Positions 1 to 8,210 of a DNA stretch of 64,000 nt are shown here, piece after piece. The position numbers and the translations under genes are program-made. The notes beneath the pieces were generated by a model. That model did no database searches and was not told the DNA's origin. It saw only the letters and a list, made by a program, of their open reading frames with translations. Position 1 is the stretch's first letter; every line of letters starts with the position of its first letter. Origin of the DNA: RGIG7332 sp045580305 (GTDB lineage: Bacteria; Bacillota; Clostridia; Oscillospirales; JAAYXM01); contig JAZNNQ010000036.1 in the NCBI GenBank assembly GCA_045580305.1, positions 1-64,000 on the forward strand, written 5' to 3'.

Positions 1-188
1 TGAGGCGTCGACTTAGTGGTGCACGTGACCGTGCAAAGCTTTGAGCACGGCATGAATAATGAAGCTACCAAAACCGGAAGCCCGACTATTGGCGGCCGGT
101 AGCGGGAAATTTAAACATTAGTCTGCGCTCGGAGAAGTTTATGTGAATTTGTTTTCGGACGGGGGTTCAACTCCCCCCGCCTCCACCA
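1..188 (+). ncRNA. ssrA: tmRNA (transfer-messenger RNA), 3' part; 5' part lies outside the window
   Basis: The stretch ends in a tRNA-like T-arm (GGGGGTTCAACTCCCCCC, about 161-178) and the typical tmRNA terminus GCCTCCACCA at 179-188 with an encoded CCA. The preceding ~150 bases contain GC-rich complementary blocks that fit the pseudoknots upstream of the 3' acceptor half. tmRNA rescues stalled ribosomes together with SmpB. The 5' acceptor half and the tag reading frame are not in the window. A copy of the last 12 bases occurs again at 4150-4161. Confidence 0.92.
177..188 (+). repeat. Putative attachment site (left), 3' end of ssrA
   Basis: The 12 bases CCGCCTCCACCA at the end of tmRNA are repeated in the same orientation at 4150-4161. 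The 3' end of ssrA is a classic target of tyrosine integrases. The two copies bracket a restriction-modification gene and two or three small genes, so this is read as the left end of a ~4 kb island. No integrase is present, so the call rests on the repeat and the cargo. Confidence 0.55.
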
Positions 189-220
189 TTTAGTCTCTCG
201 AAAAGAGTAAAATTAAAGAA

Positions 221-265
221 AAACACCGCATGGTAAACATTAGTTACCATGCGGTGTTTTGTTTA
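221..265 (+). terminator. Rho-independent terminator after tmRNA
   Basis: ACACCGCATGGTAA pairs with TTACCATGCGGTGT around a short ACATTAG-type loop and is followed by a T-rich tail. It most likely ends ssrA transcription. Confidence 0.85.
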
Positions 266-268
266 TTA

Positions 269-297
269 TTGAGTTTTTCCGAATAATAATGTATAAT
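269..297 (+). promoter_or_regulatory. Promoter of the MmeI-like gene
   Basis: TTGAGT at 269-274 and TATAAT at 292-297 are separated by 17 bases, about 40 bases upstream of the methyltransferase start codon. Confidence 0.7.
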
Positions 298-337
298 GTA
301 GGAAAAGTCGCGTGAATTAAAATTTAGGAGAATAACA

Positions 338-3100
338 ATGAGAGATACGGAACAGAGAACTGCAGCAAAAAATTTCGCCGAATATTGGTCAGGTAAAGGA
401 TATGAAAAGGGTGAAAGTCAGCCGTTTTGGCTGTCTTTACTTCGTGATGTCTTTGGCATCGAGCATCCTGAACAGTATATTCTTTTCGAGGAGCAAGTGC
501 ATCTCGACCACACAAGTTTTATAGACGGTTTTATTCCTGCAACTCACGTTTTAATCGAACAAAAGGGTGCGGGCAAAGATTTAAGAAAAGCCATAAAACA
601 GTCTGACGGCTCTTTTCTTACTCCCTTTCAGCAAGCACAGCGTTATTCTGCACATCTCCCCTATTCTCAAAGACCGCGTTGGATAATCACTTGCAACTTT
701 GCGGAATTTCTTATTTATGATATGGAAAAACCCACAGGCGAGCCCGAAAGCATTTTACTCAAGGATTTAGAAAAAGAATATTATCGCCTGCAATTTCTTG
801 TAGATGCTAATGACGAAAATATTAAAAAGGAAATGGAAATTTCCATCCAAGCCGGAAACATTGTCGGCGCTCTATATGATGAACTGTTAAAGCAGTACAT
901 AAATCCCGAAAGCGAAGAAACTCTTAAAAGTTTAAATCAGCTTTGCGTTCGTCTTGTATTTTGTCTTTACGCAGAAGATGCCGGCGTTTTTGGTGGTCAC
1001 AACAAATTCCATAACTATATTCAGTCTTTTTCAGCGCGTGACACAAGACGCGCCCTTATCGACCTGTTCAAAATTCTTGATACTAAGCCGGAAGACCGTG
1101 ACCCATACGAGGACGAAGCACTCGCCTCTTTCCCCTACGTGAACGGCGGTCTCTTTGCCGATGAAAATATTGAAATTCCCCAAATAACCGATTCTATTCG
1201 AGAACTGCTTTTGCAAAAAGCAAGCGAAGATTTTGACTGGAGCGGAATCAGCCCCACCATTTTCGGCGCCGTTTTCGAAAGTACATTAAATCCCGAAACC
1301 CGCAGAAGCGGCGGTATGCACTACACTTCTATCGAGAATATTCACAAAGTTATTGACCCTCTGTTTTTAGATGAACTTCGTGACGAATTGGCTGAAATTA
1401 AGGAAATTAAAGTAGAGAAAACAAAGCTTAATAAACTCGATGAGTTCACAAATAAACTTGCAAGTCTAACTTTTCTTGATCCCGCTTGTGGCTCGGGCAA
1501 TTTTCTTACCGAAACATATATGTCTCTGCGCAAGCTTGAAAACGAGGCTCTTCTTATAAAAACAAAAGGTCAGATGCTTTTTGATATGGATAATGTTATC
1601 AAGGTATCTATCGGTCAGTTCTACGGAATTGAAATAAACGATTTTGCGGTAACCGTTGCAAAAACCGCCCTTTGGATTGCAGAAAGCCAAATGCTAAAGC
1701 AAACCGAAGATATTATCCATATGAATCTGGATTTTCTTCCCCTTAAATCCTATGCTAATATCGTAGAAGCCAACGCACTGCGCATAGATTGGGAAGATGT
1801 TGTACCAAAGCATAAGTTAAATTACATAATGGGCAACCCACCGTTTGTGGGTATGAAAGAACAAACTGAAAGCAACAAAGAAGATATGAAACTTGTTGTT
1901 CCATTAAAAAAATTTAAGCAACTTGATTATGTTGCTTGTTGGTATTTCAAAGCAGCAGATTACATTAAGGGCACAAAAATAGAAGTCGCTTTCGTTTCCA
2001 GTAATTCAATTACTCAAGGTGAGCAAGCGCTTACTATCTGGAAACACTTATTTGAAATTGAACATGTTGTAATTAATTTTGCTCATCAAACATTCAAATG
2101 GGAAAGCGAAGCGCTATCGAAAGCTGCCGTTCACTGTGTAATTATTGGTTTCGCAAAAATTCATAGAAATAAAAAATACCTCTATGATGGTTCTAAGACA
2201 TTGATATGTGATAATATAAATCAATATCTAACACCATTTGATAATGTTTTCATAGAGAAAACAGGCAAACCCATATGCAATGTTCAAATAATGACGAAGG
2301 GTGCCCAGTTGATTGACGATGGTCATTTTATCATTGGTGGCAAGACTGAATATGAAGAATTACTTGCAAATGAACCCAATATTAAAAAACACATCAGAAA
2401 ATATTATAACGCAAGAGAGTTACTAAACAACGGCGAAGACAAGTTTGTTTTATATTTAGAGGAATGTTCACCATTTGAAATTCAAAATAGCAAGTTTATA
2501 AAAAGTCGAGTTGAAGCAGTATATAACTTCAGAGCAAACAACTCTAGTCCGTCCACAAATGTATTAAAGGACATCCCTTCAAAATATTTTCAATCACAAG
2601 TTCCTGCGAAAGAAAGTGTTGTTATTCCCGTCGTATCATCAGAAAATAGAAAATATATTCCTATTTGTTTTATGCCCCAAGGAATGGTTTATACAAATGC
2701 TTTATTCTTTGTTGATAATGCGTCATTATATACATTTGCAATTCTTACTTCAAATGTTCATATGGCGTGGATGCGCACTGTTTGTGGTAGGATGAAGAGT
2801 GATTATCGATACTCTAATACAATGGCTTACAACACTTTCCCGTGGCCGAATCCTACGGATGAACAAAAAACGAAAATCGAACGAACTGCACAGGCGATAC
2901 TGGATGCTCGGGCACTATATCCCGATTCCTCTCTTGCCGACTTATATGACGAACTGACTATGCCACCCGAACTCCGCCGTGCGCATCAGGCAAACGACAA
3001 AGCGGTTATGGAAGCCTACGGCTTCTGGGGCAAATTAAACACAGAGTCCGAATGCGTTGCAGAACTTATGAAAATGTACAAGGCATTAACGGAAAAATAG
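338..3100 (+). CDS. MmeI-like type IIG restriction-modification enzyme
   Basis: Single-chain enzyme predicted to methylate adenine at its target and cut at a fixed distance in unmodified DNA. The N-terminal ~170 residues carry a PD-(D/E)XK nuclease signature (D63, E74-Q-K76), as in MmeI. A helical spacer follows. The SAM-binding motif LDPACGSGNFL lies near residue 380 and the amino-methyltransferase motif NPPF near residues 500-503. The C-terminal ~400 residues would hold the target recognition domain. At 920 aa the length is normal for the family. The start has an AGGAG site (324-328) and follows a good promoter. It is the main cargo of the tmRNA-linked island. The recognition sequence cannot be read from the sequence. 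A pure orphan methyltransferase is less likely because the nuclease residues look intact. Confidence 0.9.
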   Translation: MRDTEQRTAAKNFAEYWSGKGYEKGESQPFWLSLLRDVFGIEHPEQYILFEEQVHLDHTSFIDGFIPATHVLIEQKGAGKDLRKAIKQSDGSFLTPFQQAQRYSAHLPYSQRPRWIITCNFAEFLIYDMEKPTGEPESILLKDLEKEYYRLQFLVDANDENIKKEMEISIQAGNIVGALYDELLKQYINPESEETLKSLNQLCVRLVFCLYAEDAGVFGGHNKFHNYIQSFSARDTRRALIDLFKILDTKPEDRDPYEDEALASFPYVNGGLFADENIEIPQITDSIRELLLQKASEDFDWSGISPTIFGAVFESTLNPETRRSGGMHYTSIENIHKVIDPLFLDELRDELAEIKEIKVEKTKLNKLDEFTNKLASLTFLDPACGSGNFLTETYMSLRKLENEALLIKTKGQMLFDMDNVIKVSIGQFYGIEINDFAVTVAKTALWIAESQMLKQTEDIIHMNLDFLPLKSYANIVEANALRIDWEDVVPKHKLNYIMGNPPFVGMKEQTESNKEDMKLVVPLKKFKQLDYVACWYFKAADYIKGTKIEVAFVSSNSITQGEQALTIWKHLFEIEHVVINFAHQTFKWESEALSKAAVHCVIIGFAKIHRNKKYLYDGSKTLICDNINQYLTPFDNVFIEKTGKPICNVQIMTKGAQLIDDGHFIIGGKTEYEELLANEPNIKKHIRKYYNARELLNNGEDKFVLYLEECSPFEIQNSKFIKSRVEAVYNFRANNSSPSTNVLKDIPSKYFQSQVPAKESVVIPVVSSENRKYIPICFMPQGMVYTNALFFVDNASLYTFAILTSNVHMAWMRTVCGRMKSDYRYSNTMAYNTFPWPNPTDEQKTKIERTAQAILDARALYPDSSLADLYDELTMPPELRRAHQANDKAVMEAYGFWGKLNTESECVAELMKMYKALTEK

Positions 3101-3109
3101 TTTTAACGC

Positions 3110-3139
3110 AAAAAGCGTGGCATCCCTGCCACGCTTTTT
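3110..3139 (+). terminator. Terminator of the MmeI-like gene
   Basis: AAAAAGCGTGGCA and TGCCACGCTTTTT form a stem with a 4-base loop and a T tail, starting ten bases after the stop codon. Confidence 0.9.
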
Positions 3140-3257
3140 ACTTTATTGCAGCAACCAAGAACGCCCACACTCGACTAATATCGCCCTATATCGCCCATAA
3201 TTTGTGTTTCACTATTTCCCTCATACACAATATATTGTGTTAGTTTTGGAAAACATA

Positions 3258-3286
3258 TTGCAATTTTCCTTTTTTTATGATATAAT
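3258..3286 (+). promoter_or_regulatory. Promoter of the small-gene unit
   Basis: TTGCAA at 3258-3263 and TATAAT at 3281-3286 with a 17-base spacer. The 3142-3387 stretch otherwise shows no gene. An inverted repeat, CTATAAGTTG/CAACTTATAG (3414-3439), lies about 120 bases downstream. Confidence 0.65.
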
Positions 3287-3387
3287 GAATAAACAAACAA
3301 ATTTTCGTTTTTAATTATATTCTCTACACGGACAACTTTTAGTAGAGTCAATATAAAATTTCATATATACGAGGTGATGAATCTTGA

Positions 3388-3564
3388 TTGTCCTTACAAA
3401 AAGAGAAAGCATCCTATAAGTTGTTGCAGCAACTTATAGAACGCTTTGCTGGAACTGGATATGTTATACCAATTCTACACACTCAAAGTATATCATATTC
3501 CTTTCTAGCTCGTCCATCAGCACTTTACCCAAAAATAAAGGCAAAAAAATGTTATTTTTACTAG
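3388..3564 (+). CDS. Possible 58-aa protein, unknown (weak)
   Basis: A frame open from a TTG codon encodes 58 residues with a plausible amphipathic start (KLLQQLIERF) and a tail ending in KAKKCYFY. A GAGGTG box lies 12 bases upstream of the TTG, which is somewhat far. The frame crosses the 3414-3439 inverted repeat, so it may instead be leader RNA or a gene remnant. No family was recognised. It sits between the promoter and the next small gene. Confidence 0.25.
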   Translation: MSLQKEKASYKLLQQLIERFAGTGYVIPILHTQSISYSFLARPSALYPKIKAKKCYFY

Positions 3565-3579
3565 AAAGGATCTGTTAAT

Positions 3580-3792
3580 ATGCAGCAGTATTATGTAAAC
3601 AATGACCAGACTCGAAATCCCGGACTTCACCACGAAGTTCACACCTGGTATCACGCAACTCTTTTAGGAATTACCAATAAGACCTATCTTGGTTTCTTTA
3701 ATAATGAATACGAAGCAGTTGCAAAAGCGAGAACAATTTATTCAGACGCCGATGGTTGTGCTACTTGTTGTCCAGCAGCACATAGAGGCTAA
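3580..3792 (+). CDS. Small protein of the HEVH...GCxxCC type, unknown function
   Basis: This 70-aa protein begins MQQYYVNND and contains HHEVHTW, a YLGFFNNEYEAVAKA segment and the cysteine-rich end GCATCCPAAH. That layout (YVN start, HEVH, LG-F-n-AV-A, GC-xx-CC-xx-H) matches a recurrent family of short bacterial proteins I recognise but cannot name; their role is unknown. The Cys/His end could bind a metal. A GAAAGGA site lies 10 bases upstream of the ATG. The gene is probably co-transcribed with the Lys-rich small gene downstream and lies within the tmRNA-linked island. Confidence 0.7.
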   Translation: MQQYYVNNDQTRNPGLHHEVHTWYHATLLGITNKTYLGFFNNEYEAVAKARTIYSDADGCATCCPAAHRG

Positions 3793-3836
3793 CTCTGTTT
3801 TAAACAAACACTTTCAGCAAAGGAGGTGTTTATTAT

Positions 3837-3962
3837 ATGGCAGTTCACAAAAGCAAAAAATTAAGCGGTGCAGCTAAAACATTAGCTTCTAAGAAATCTT
3901 CAAAAAAAGCCAAAAGTACTGCCGGCAAAATCCTTGCTGACCATAAAGCAAAAGAACACTAA
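3837..3962 (+). CDS. Lys-rich 41-aa protein, unknown function
   Basis: The ATG has a strong AAAGGAGG site 7 bases upstream (3820-3828). The 41-residue product starts MAVHKSKKLSGAAKT and is very rich in Lys, Ser and Ala, ending DHKAKEH, so it is basic and probably helical. It is followed directly by a terminator. The gene pairs with the HEVH protein in one unit. No function can be assigned; a nucleic-acid-binding accessory protein is a guess from charge alone. Confidence 0.6.
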   Translation: MAVHKSKKLSGAAKTLASKKSSKKAKSTAGKILADHKAKEH

Positions 3963-3972
3963 ATAAACTATC

Positions 3973-4010
3973 AAGCCTACAGATCATTCGCGTGGTTTGT
4001 AGGCTTTTTT
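3973..4010 (+). terminator. Terminator of the small-gene unit
   Basis: AAGCCTACA pairs with TGTAGGCTT across a 16-base loop, followed by TTTTTT. Confidence 0.88.
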
Positions 4011-4149
4011 ATCCTCCACTGTTTGATAACACCAATTTTAGATGTTTTTTGTAAAATAGGCTTATGGATTTCCTAGCCATTCCCTTCTTCACACCCGAGA
4101 TAGCAAGTCAATCCATATAGTATTTTTTGTGAAATAGAACGGTCACGCG

Positions 4150-4161
4150 CCGCCTCCACCA
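4150..4161 (+). repeat. Putative attachment site (right), copy of the tmRNA 3' end
   Basis: CCGCCTCCACCA is identical to 177-188. No T-arm precedes it, so this is only the 3' tip of the tmRNA, as expected for the distal end of an island integrated at ssrA. Confidence 0.55.
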
Positions 4162-4195
4162 ATCAATCTCACAAAAAATGGTATATAGCAAGTTC

Positions 4196-4231
4196 GGTCC
4201 ACTTAGGCAAGCTTTACTGTTTAAGTGGACC
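4196..4231. other. Inverted repeat near the island end
   Basis: GGTCCACTTA (4196-4205) pairs with TAAGTGGACC (4222-4231) across a ~16-base loop. There is no T tail, so it is not an obvious terminator; it may be part of the attachment region. Confidence 0.45.
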
Positions 4232-4449
4232 TTGCGTTTGTCCTACGCTTAGTTTTTTGAGCTATTATATGCTGATTTTTTGTGAAAATAGTTGGTGTCG
4301 CTGACACAGATTAACAAACATATACACAAAAACTACTCTTTTTGAGCGGTTGCATTTTTAATGTGTATATTATATAATACAATTGCTTATTGGCAGAACG
4401 AATGATTTTAAAGTTTACTATCGAAATCATCGATGTGGGGAGAGTTATA

Positions 4450-5337
4450 ATGGAGATCAGAAATTTAATCACATTTATCCATGTTGCAGAGCTTGGAAGT
4501 TTTACAAAAGCAGCTGAGCAACTCGGCTATTCACAATCTACCGTCTCGTTCCAGATAAAGCAATTGGAAGAAGAACTGGGTTGTCTCCTTTTCGATAGAA
4601 TCAATCATACCATCGCACTCACCGAGCGCGGACACGAACTGGTTTCTTACGCTCACGGGGTTCGGGCTCTTATGGATGAATTTAAGGAAAGTTTAACCAA
4701 AGAAGACCTTTCCGGCTCTATCCACATTGTCACTCCCGATTCAATATGCGATGATATGATCAATTCCCATTACATAGATTTTCACGAAAAATATCCGTCA
4801 ATATCTATTCGCTTCACCACCGGCGACTCCGGCGTAATGCTTGATATGCTTGATCACAACGAAGCGGACTTTATCATAACACTGGATAGTCGCTTGTACA
4901 ATAAAGATTACATAATTGCCAAAGAGCAACCTCTTTCCATGCACTTTGTGGCAAGTACAACCTCAAAGTTTGCCGGTGTTAAAAATTTATCCGTTAGAGA
5001 TATTATAAACGAGCCTTTTATTCTGACCGAATACGGTCAAGGCTATAGACGAGTGTTAGATCGGGAACTTGCTAAAATGTCACTGGAAATAACACCCGTT
5101 CTTGAGATCGGGCGAACCGACATCATTACCACAATGATTGCAGAAAATAACATGATTTCCTTTCTGCCTGATTTCGTTACAAAAGACTTGGTTGATTCCG
5201 GTGTCCTCTGCTATCTTGACATTTGCGACATACACATAGATATTTGGAAACAACTTATTTATCATAAAAACAAGTGGATATCAAAAAGCATGAAAACCTT
5301 TATGGATTATGTAAAAGAGCAAGAATTTTCAAATTGA
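4450..5337 (+). CDS. LysR-family transcriptional regulator
   Basis: DNA-binding regulator of 295 aa. The first ~60 residues are a canonical LysR winged helix (MEIRNLITFIHVAELGSF, then AEQLGYSQSTVSFQIKQLEEELG). The rest is the periplasmic-binding-type effector domain. I chose the ATG at 4450 because it gives the standard LysR N-terminus and is preceded by GGGGAGAG; an in-frame ATG 20 codons upstream gives an atypical extension. It stands alone, and the neighbouring branched-chain amino acid operon ends convergently, so its target is not obvious. The effector is unknown. Confidence 0.9.
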   Translation: MEIRNLITFIHVAELGSFTKAAEQLGYSQSTVSFQIKQLEEELGCLLFDRINHTIALTERGHELVSYAHGVRALMDEFKESLTKEDLSGSIHIVTPDSICDDMINSHYIDFHEKYPSISIRFTTGDSGVMLDMLDHNEADFIITLDSRLYNKDYIIAKEQPLSMHFVASTTSKFAGVKNLSVRDIINEPFILTEYGQGYRRVLDRELAKMSLEITPVLEIGRTDIITTMIAENNMISFLPDFVTKDLVDSGVLCYLDICDIHIDIWKQLIYHKNKWISKSMKTFMDYVKEQEFSN

Positions 5338-5340
5338 ATC

Positions 5341-5375
5341 AAAAAACAGGAATCTTTCTAGATTCCTGTTTTTTG
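5341..5375. terminator. Bidirectional terminator between lysR and the BCAA operon
   Basis: AAAAAACAGGAATC pairs with GATTCCTGTTTTTT across a 6-base loop. T runs on both strands let it end both convergent units. Confidence 0.9.
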
Positions 5376-6539
5376 TTACTTTGATAGTAATCCGTCAATG
5401 AACTGTCGTGCAAGACGCGCAGACCTGCCACCTCGTTCTAAGGCAAAGCGCTCGGCGAGCAAATTAAGTTCATCAAATGGCATAGTGATTTTACTTTCCT
5501 CTGCCAAGTGGTGCACAATATGCAAAAATGTTTCCTTATTGGGTTTTGAGAAAGTAATGTGAATTCCAAACCGCTCAGATAGTGAAATAAGTTCCTGCAT
5601 CGTATCATTGCGGTGCACATCGTCTCCTTCTCGATCAGAGAACTTCTCTTTGATGATGTGTCTGCGGTTGCTGGTGGCATAGATAACCACATTCGAGGAT
5701 TTCGCCGTAACCGAGCCTTCCAGTACCGCTTTCAGTGCGTTAAAATTATCGTCATCTTTAAGGAATGAAAGATCATCGATAAACAATATGAACTTTAGCG
5801 GATTACTTGACAGTTCATCCAGTATCTTCGGAATGCTGCGAAGTTGATCCTTGCGCACCTCAATAACACGAAGTCCCTCACAGTACAAGGCATTTGCTAC
5901 CGCTTTCACGGTAGAAGATTTACCTGTACCGGCATCGCCCGTAAGCAAAATATTTGCTGCCGGTTTCCCACACAGTAAAGCCCTGGTGTTGTCAATAATG
6001 ACATTTCTTTCCCGCTCATAATCCACAAGATTTGACAGTTCTATTTTATCAGGGTGCAGAACGGGTGTGATATTGTCCTGGTCGTCCACATAAAACATAT
6101 GATTTTTAGCATAAATACCATAACCGTATTTGCAGATATTTTCCGCTCTGTGCAAGTAAATATCTTTAAGTCTTATGCTTGTGGTTGTAAATTCCGGTAA
6201 GAATCCGCCATATTCCAGTTCGGTGCAAAGTTTTTCCTTATTTAATTCGGCTACCTCTTGCAGAACATTAAGTTCCGATTCAAGCGCCGACAACATATAT
6301 TTGGGAACGCTTTTTCCAATACCTATTGTTTTTACGTATACATTTTCACTGTTGGAACATATCTCCTTGATATATTCACCAAGATTTCCGCCGTTTGCCT
6401 CATAAAGCGCCGCCACGAACTGGGCATATGTAGAATTCGTAGGGTTTTCGAGATATGTGGAAAGTACGGAAACAACCTTGTCCTCCAGCAGGTCTCTAAA
6501 GACACATAAAGTGTTCAGTTTTTCTTTTAAATTCTTCAT
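5376..6539 (-). CDS. DUF815-family AAA+ ATPase
   Basis: A 387-aa predicted ATPase with Walker A GDAGTGKSS at residues 201-209, Walker B FILFIDDLSF near 250, and a C-terminal part ending in RGGRSARLARQFID, the pattern of the DUF815 family. The N-terminal ~190 residues are helical and family-specific. Its molecular role is not known. It is the last gene of the branched-chain amino acid operon, with its start one base past the ilvD stop, so it is co-transcribed. Nothing in the sequence explains a biosynthetic role; it may simply use the operon promoter. Confidence 0.85.
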   Translation of the reverse strand: MKNLKEKLNTLCVFRDLLEDKVVSVLSTYLENPTNSTYAQFVAALYEANGGNLGEYIKEICSNSENVYVKTIGIGKSVPKYMLSALESELNVLQEVAELNKEKLCTELEYGGFLPEFTTTSIRLKDIYLHRAENICKYGYGIYAKNHMFYVDDQDNITPVLHPDKIELSNLVDYERERNVIIDNTRALLCGKPAANILLTGDAGTGKSSTVKAVANALYCEGLRVIEVRKDQLRSIPKILDELSSNPLKFILFIDDLSFLKDDDNFNALKAVLEGSVTAKSSNVVIYATSNRRHIIKEKFSDREGDDVHRNDTMQELISLSERFGIHITFSKPNKETFLHIVHHLAEESKITMPFDELNLLAERFALERGGRSARLARQFIDGLLSK

Positions 6540-6540
6540 A

Positions 6541-8196
6541 TCAGTTTAAAATCGCCCCTGTCGCACCGCCGGAAACCAACGCCGCATAGCGTTTCAAGTA
6601 GCCTGAGAGTTCTTTTTGCTTTGGAACAAAGTTTTTCATGCGCTCGGCGAGCACTGCCTCCTCAACTTTTAGTTCGATGGTATTCTCTGGAATATTGATG
6701 CTTATGATGTCGCCATCTTCCACAACACCAATCAAACCTCCCGAAGCCGCCTCTGGTGTAACATGTCCTATACAAGCGCCACGGGTAGCGCCGCTAAATC
6801 GTCCGTCGGTAATAAGCGCTACGCTGTTACCGAGCCCCATTCCCATAATAGATGATGTTGGACCCAGCATTTCTCGCATTCCCGGGCCGCCTTTGGGCCC
6901 TTCGTAGCGGATAACCACCACATCGCCTGCTACAATTTTACCCGCATTAATTGCCCTTTGTGCCTCTTCCTCGGAGTCAAATACCTTTGCAGGTCCTTCG
7001 TGCGTCAGCATCTCGGGCAGAACGGCGGAGCGTTTAACAACGCTTCCTTCCGGCGCAAGATTACCTTTAAGTACTGCAATACCGCCTGTTTCACTATATG
7101 GATTATCAACCGGGCGGATGACATCGTGGTCAAGATTTATACAATCTGCGATATTCTCACCGATTGTTTTGCTTGTTACGGTCATGCACTCTGTATTAAG
7201 CAATCCCTTTTTGGTAAGTTCATTCATTACAGCATAAACGCCGCCCGCTTCGTTTAAATCTTCCATATAGGTACGACCTGCAGGGGCTAAATGGCAAAGA
7301 TTTGGGGTTTTCGCGCTGATCTCATTGGCAATATCCAAATTCAGTTCCACGCCGCACTCGTGCGCAATTGCGGGAAGGTGCAGCATACTGTTGGTGGAGC
7401 AGCCAAGTGCCATATCTACCGTAAGCGCGTTCATAAGCGCCTCTTTTGTCATAATATCGCGTGGGCAAATGTTCTTTTTCACCAGTTCCATTACCGCCAT
7501 ACCTGCGTGTTTTGCAAGTTCAATACGGGCAGAATAAACGGCCGGAATGGTGCCGTTACCTTTTAATCCCATACCTAGCGCTTCAGTCAGACAATTCATA
7601 GAGTTGGCGGTATACATACCGCTGCAGGAACCACAGGTCGGACAGGTCTTACACTCGTATTCATAGAGCTTTTCCTCGTCTATCTTACCGGCATTGTAAG
7701 CGCCTACCGCCTCGAACATAGAGGAAAGACTTGTTTTTTTACCCTCTACTTTGCCTGCGAGCATGGGTCCGCCACTGACAAATACCGTAGGAATATTGAC
7801 TCTTGCGGCTGCCATTAAAAGTCCCGGCACATTCTTATCACAGTTGGGTACCATTACAAGACCGTCAAAACCGTGAGCGAGAGCCATAGCCTCGGTAGAA
7901 TCGGCAATTAAATCACGGGTCACAAGGGAGTATTTCATTCCCCTGTGTCCCATAGCGATACCATCACAAACGGCAATCGCAGGAAAGACGATAGGTGTAC
8001 CGCCCGACATTGCAACACCAAGTTTTACGGCATCAACGATTTTGTCTATGTTCATATGTCCCGGTACGATTTCGTTATAGGAGCTGACAATTCCTATAAG
8101 CGGTCGTTTTTGTTCTTCTTCTGTAAGTCCCAAAGCGTGAAATAAACTGCGGTGCGGTGCATTCTGCACGCCGTCCACAACATTTTCTTTACGCAT
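6541..8196 (-). CDS. ilvD: Dihydroxy-acid dehydratase
   Basis: Converts 2,3-dihydroxy-isovalerate and 2,3-dihydroxy-3-methylvalerate to the 2-keto acids of valine and isoleucine, using an iron-sulfur cluster. At 551 aa the length is standard. The cluster motifs are visible as NCDKNVPG and CKTCPTCGSCSGMYTANSMN, and the C-terminal TDGRFSG motif is present. It follows ilvC by 14 bases in the leftward BCAA operon. Confidence 0.97.
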   Translation of the reverse strand: MRKENVVDGVQNAPHRSLFHALGLTEEEQKRPLIGIVSSYNEIVPGHMNIDKIVDAVKLGVAMSGGTPIVFPAIAVCDGIAMGHRGMKYSLVTRDLIADSTEAMALAHGFDGLVMVPNCDKNVPGLLMAAARVNIPTVFVSGGPMLAGKVEGKKTSLSSMFEAVGAYNAGKIDEEKLYEYECKTCPTCGSCSGMYTANSMNCLTEALGMGLKGNGTIPAVYSARIELAKHAGMAVMELVKKNICPRDIMTKEALMNALTVDMALGCSTNSMLHLPAIAHECGVELNLDIANEISAKTPNLCHLAPAGRTYMEDLNEAGGVYAVMNELTKKGLLNTECMTVTSKTIGENIADCINLDHDVIRPVDNPYSETGGIAVLKGNLAPEGSVVKRSAVLPEMLTHEGPAKVFDSEEEAQRAINAGKIVAGDVVVIRYEGPKGGPGMREMLGPTSSIMGMGLGNSVALITDGRFSGATRGACIGHVTPEAASGGLIGVVEDGDIISINIPENTIELKVEEAVLAERMKNFVPKQKELSGYLKRYAALVSGGATGAILN

Positions 8197-8210
8197 AAGT
8201 GCACCTCCCG

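Larger units (their letters stand above)
4043..4287. repeat. Cluster of TTTTTTGTRAAATAG-like repeats around the right island end
   Basis: The motif TTTTTTGT(A/G)AAATAG occurs at about 4045-4059, 4123-4137 and, with one extra A, 4276-4291. An inverted copy, TCACAAAAAAT, lies at 4169-4179. ATTTTTTGTGA (4122-4132) and its inverse (4169-4179) flank the 12-bp copy of the tmRNA end. Repeated short sites in both orientations around an attachment core resemble integrase arm-type sites. The rest of 4011-4449 holds no gene that I can support. Confidence 0.45.

Noticed and set aside
4390..4449. 20-residue N-terminal extension of the LysR regulator
   Set aside because: The extension is unlike LysR proteins and the ATG at 4450 has a good ribosome site and the canonical start.
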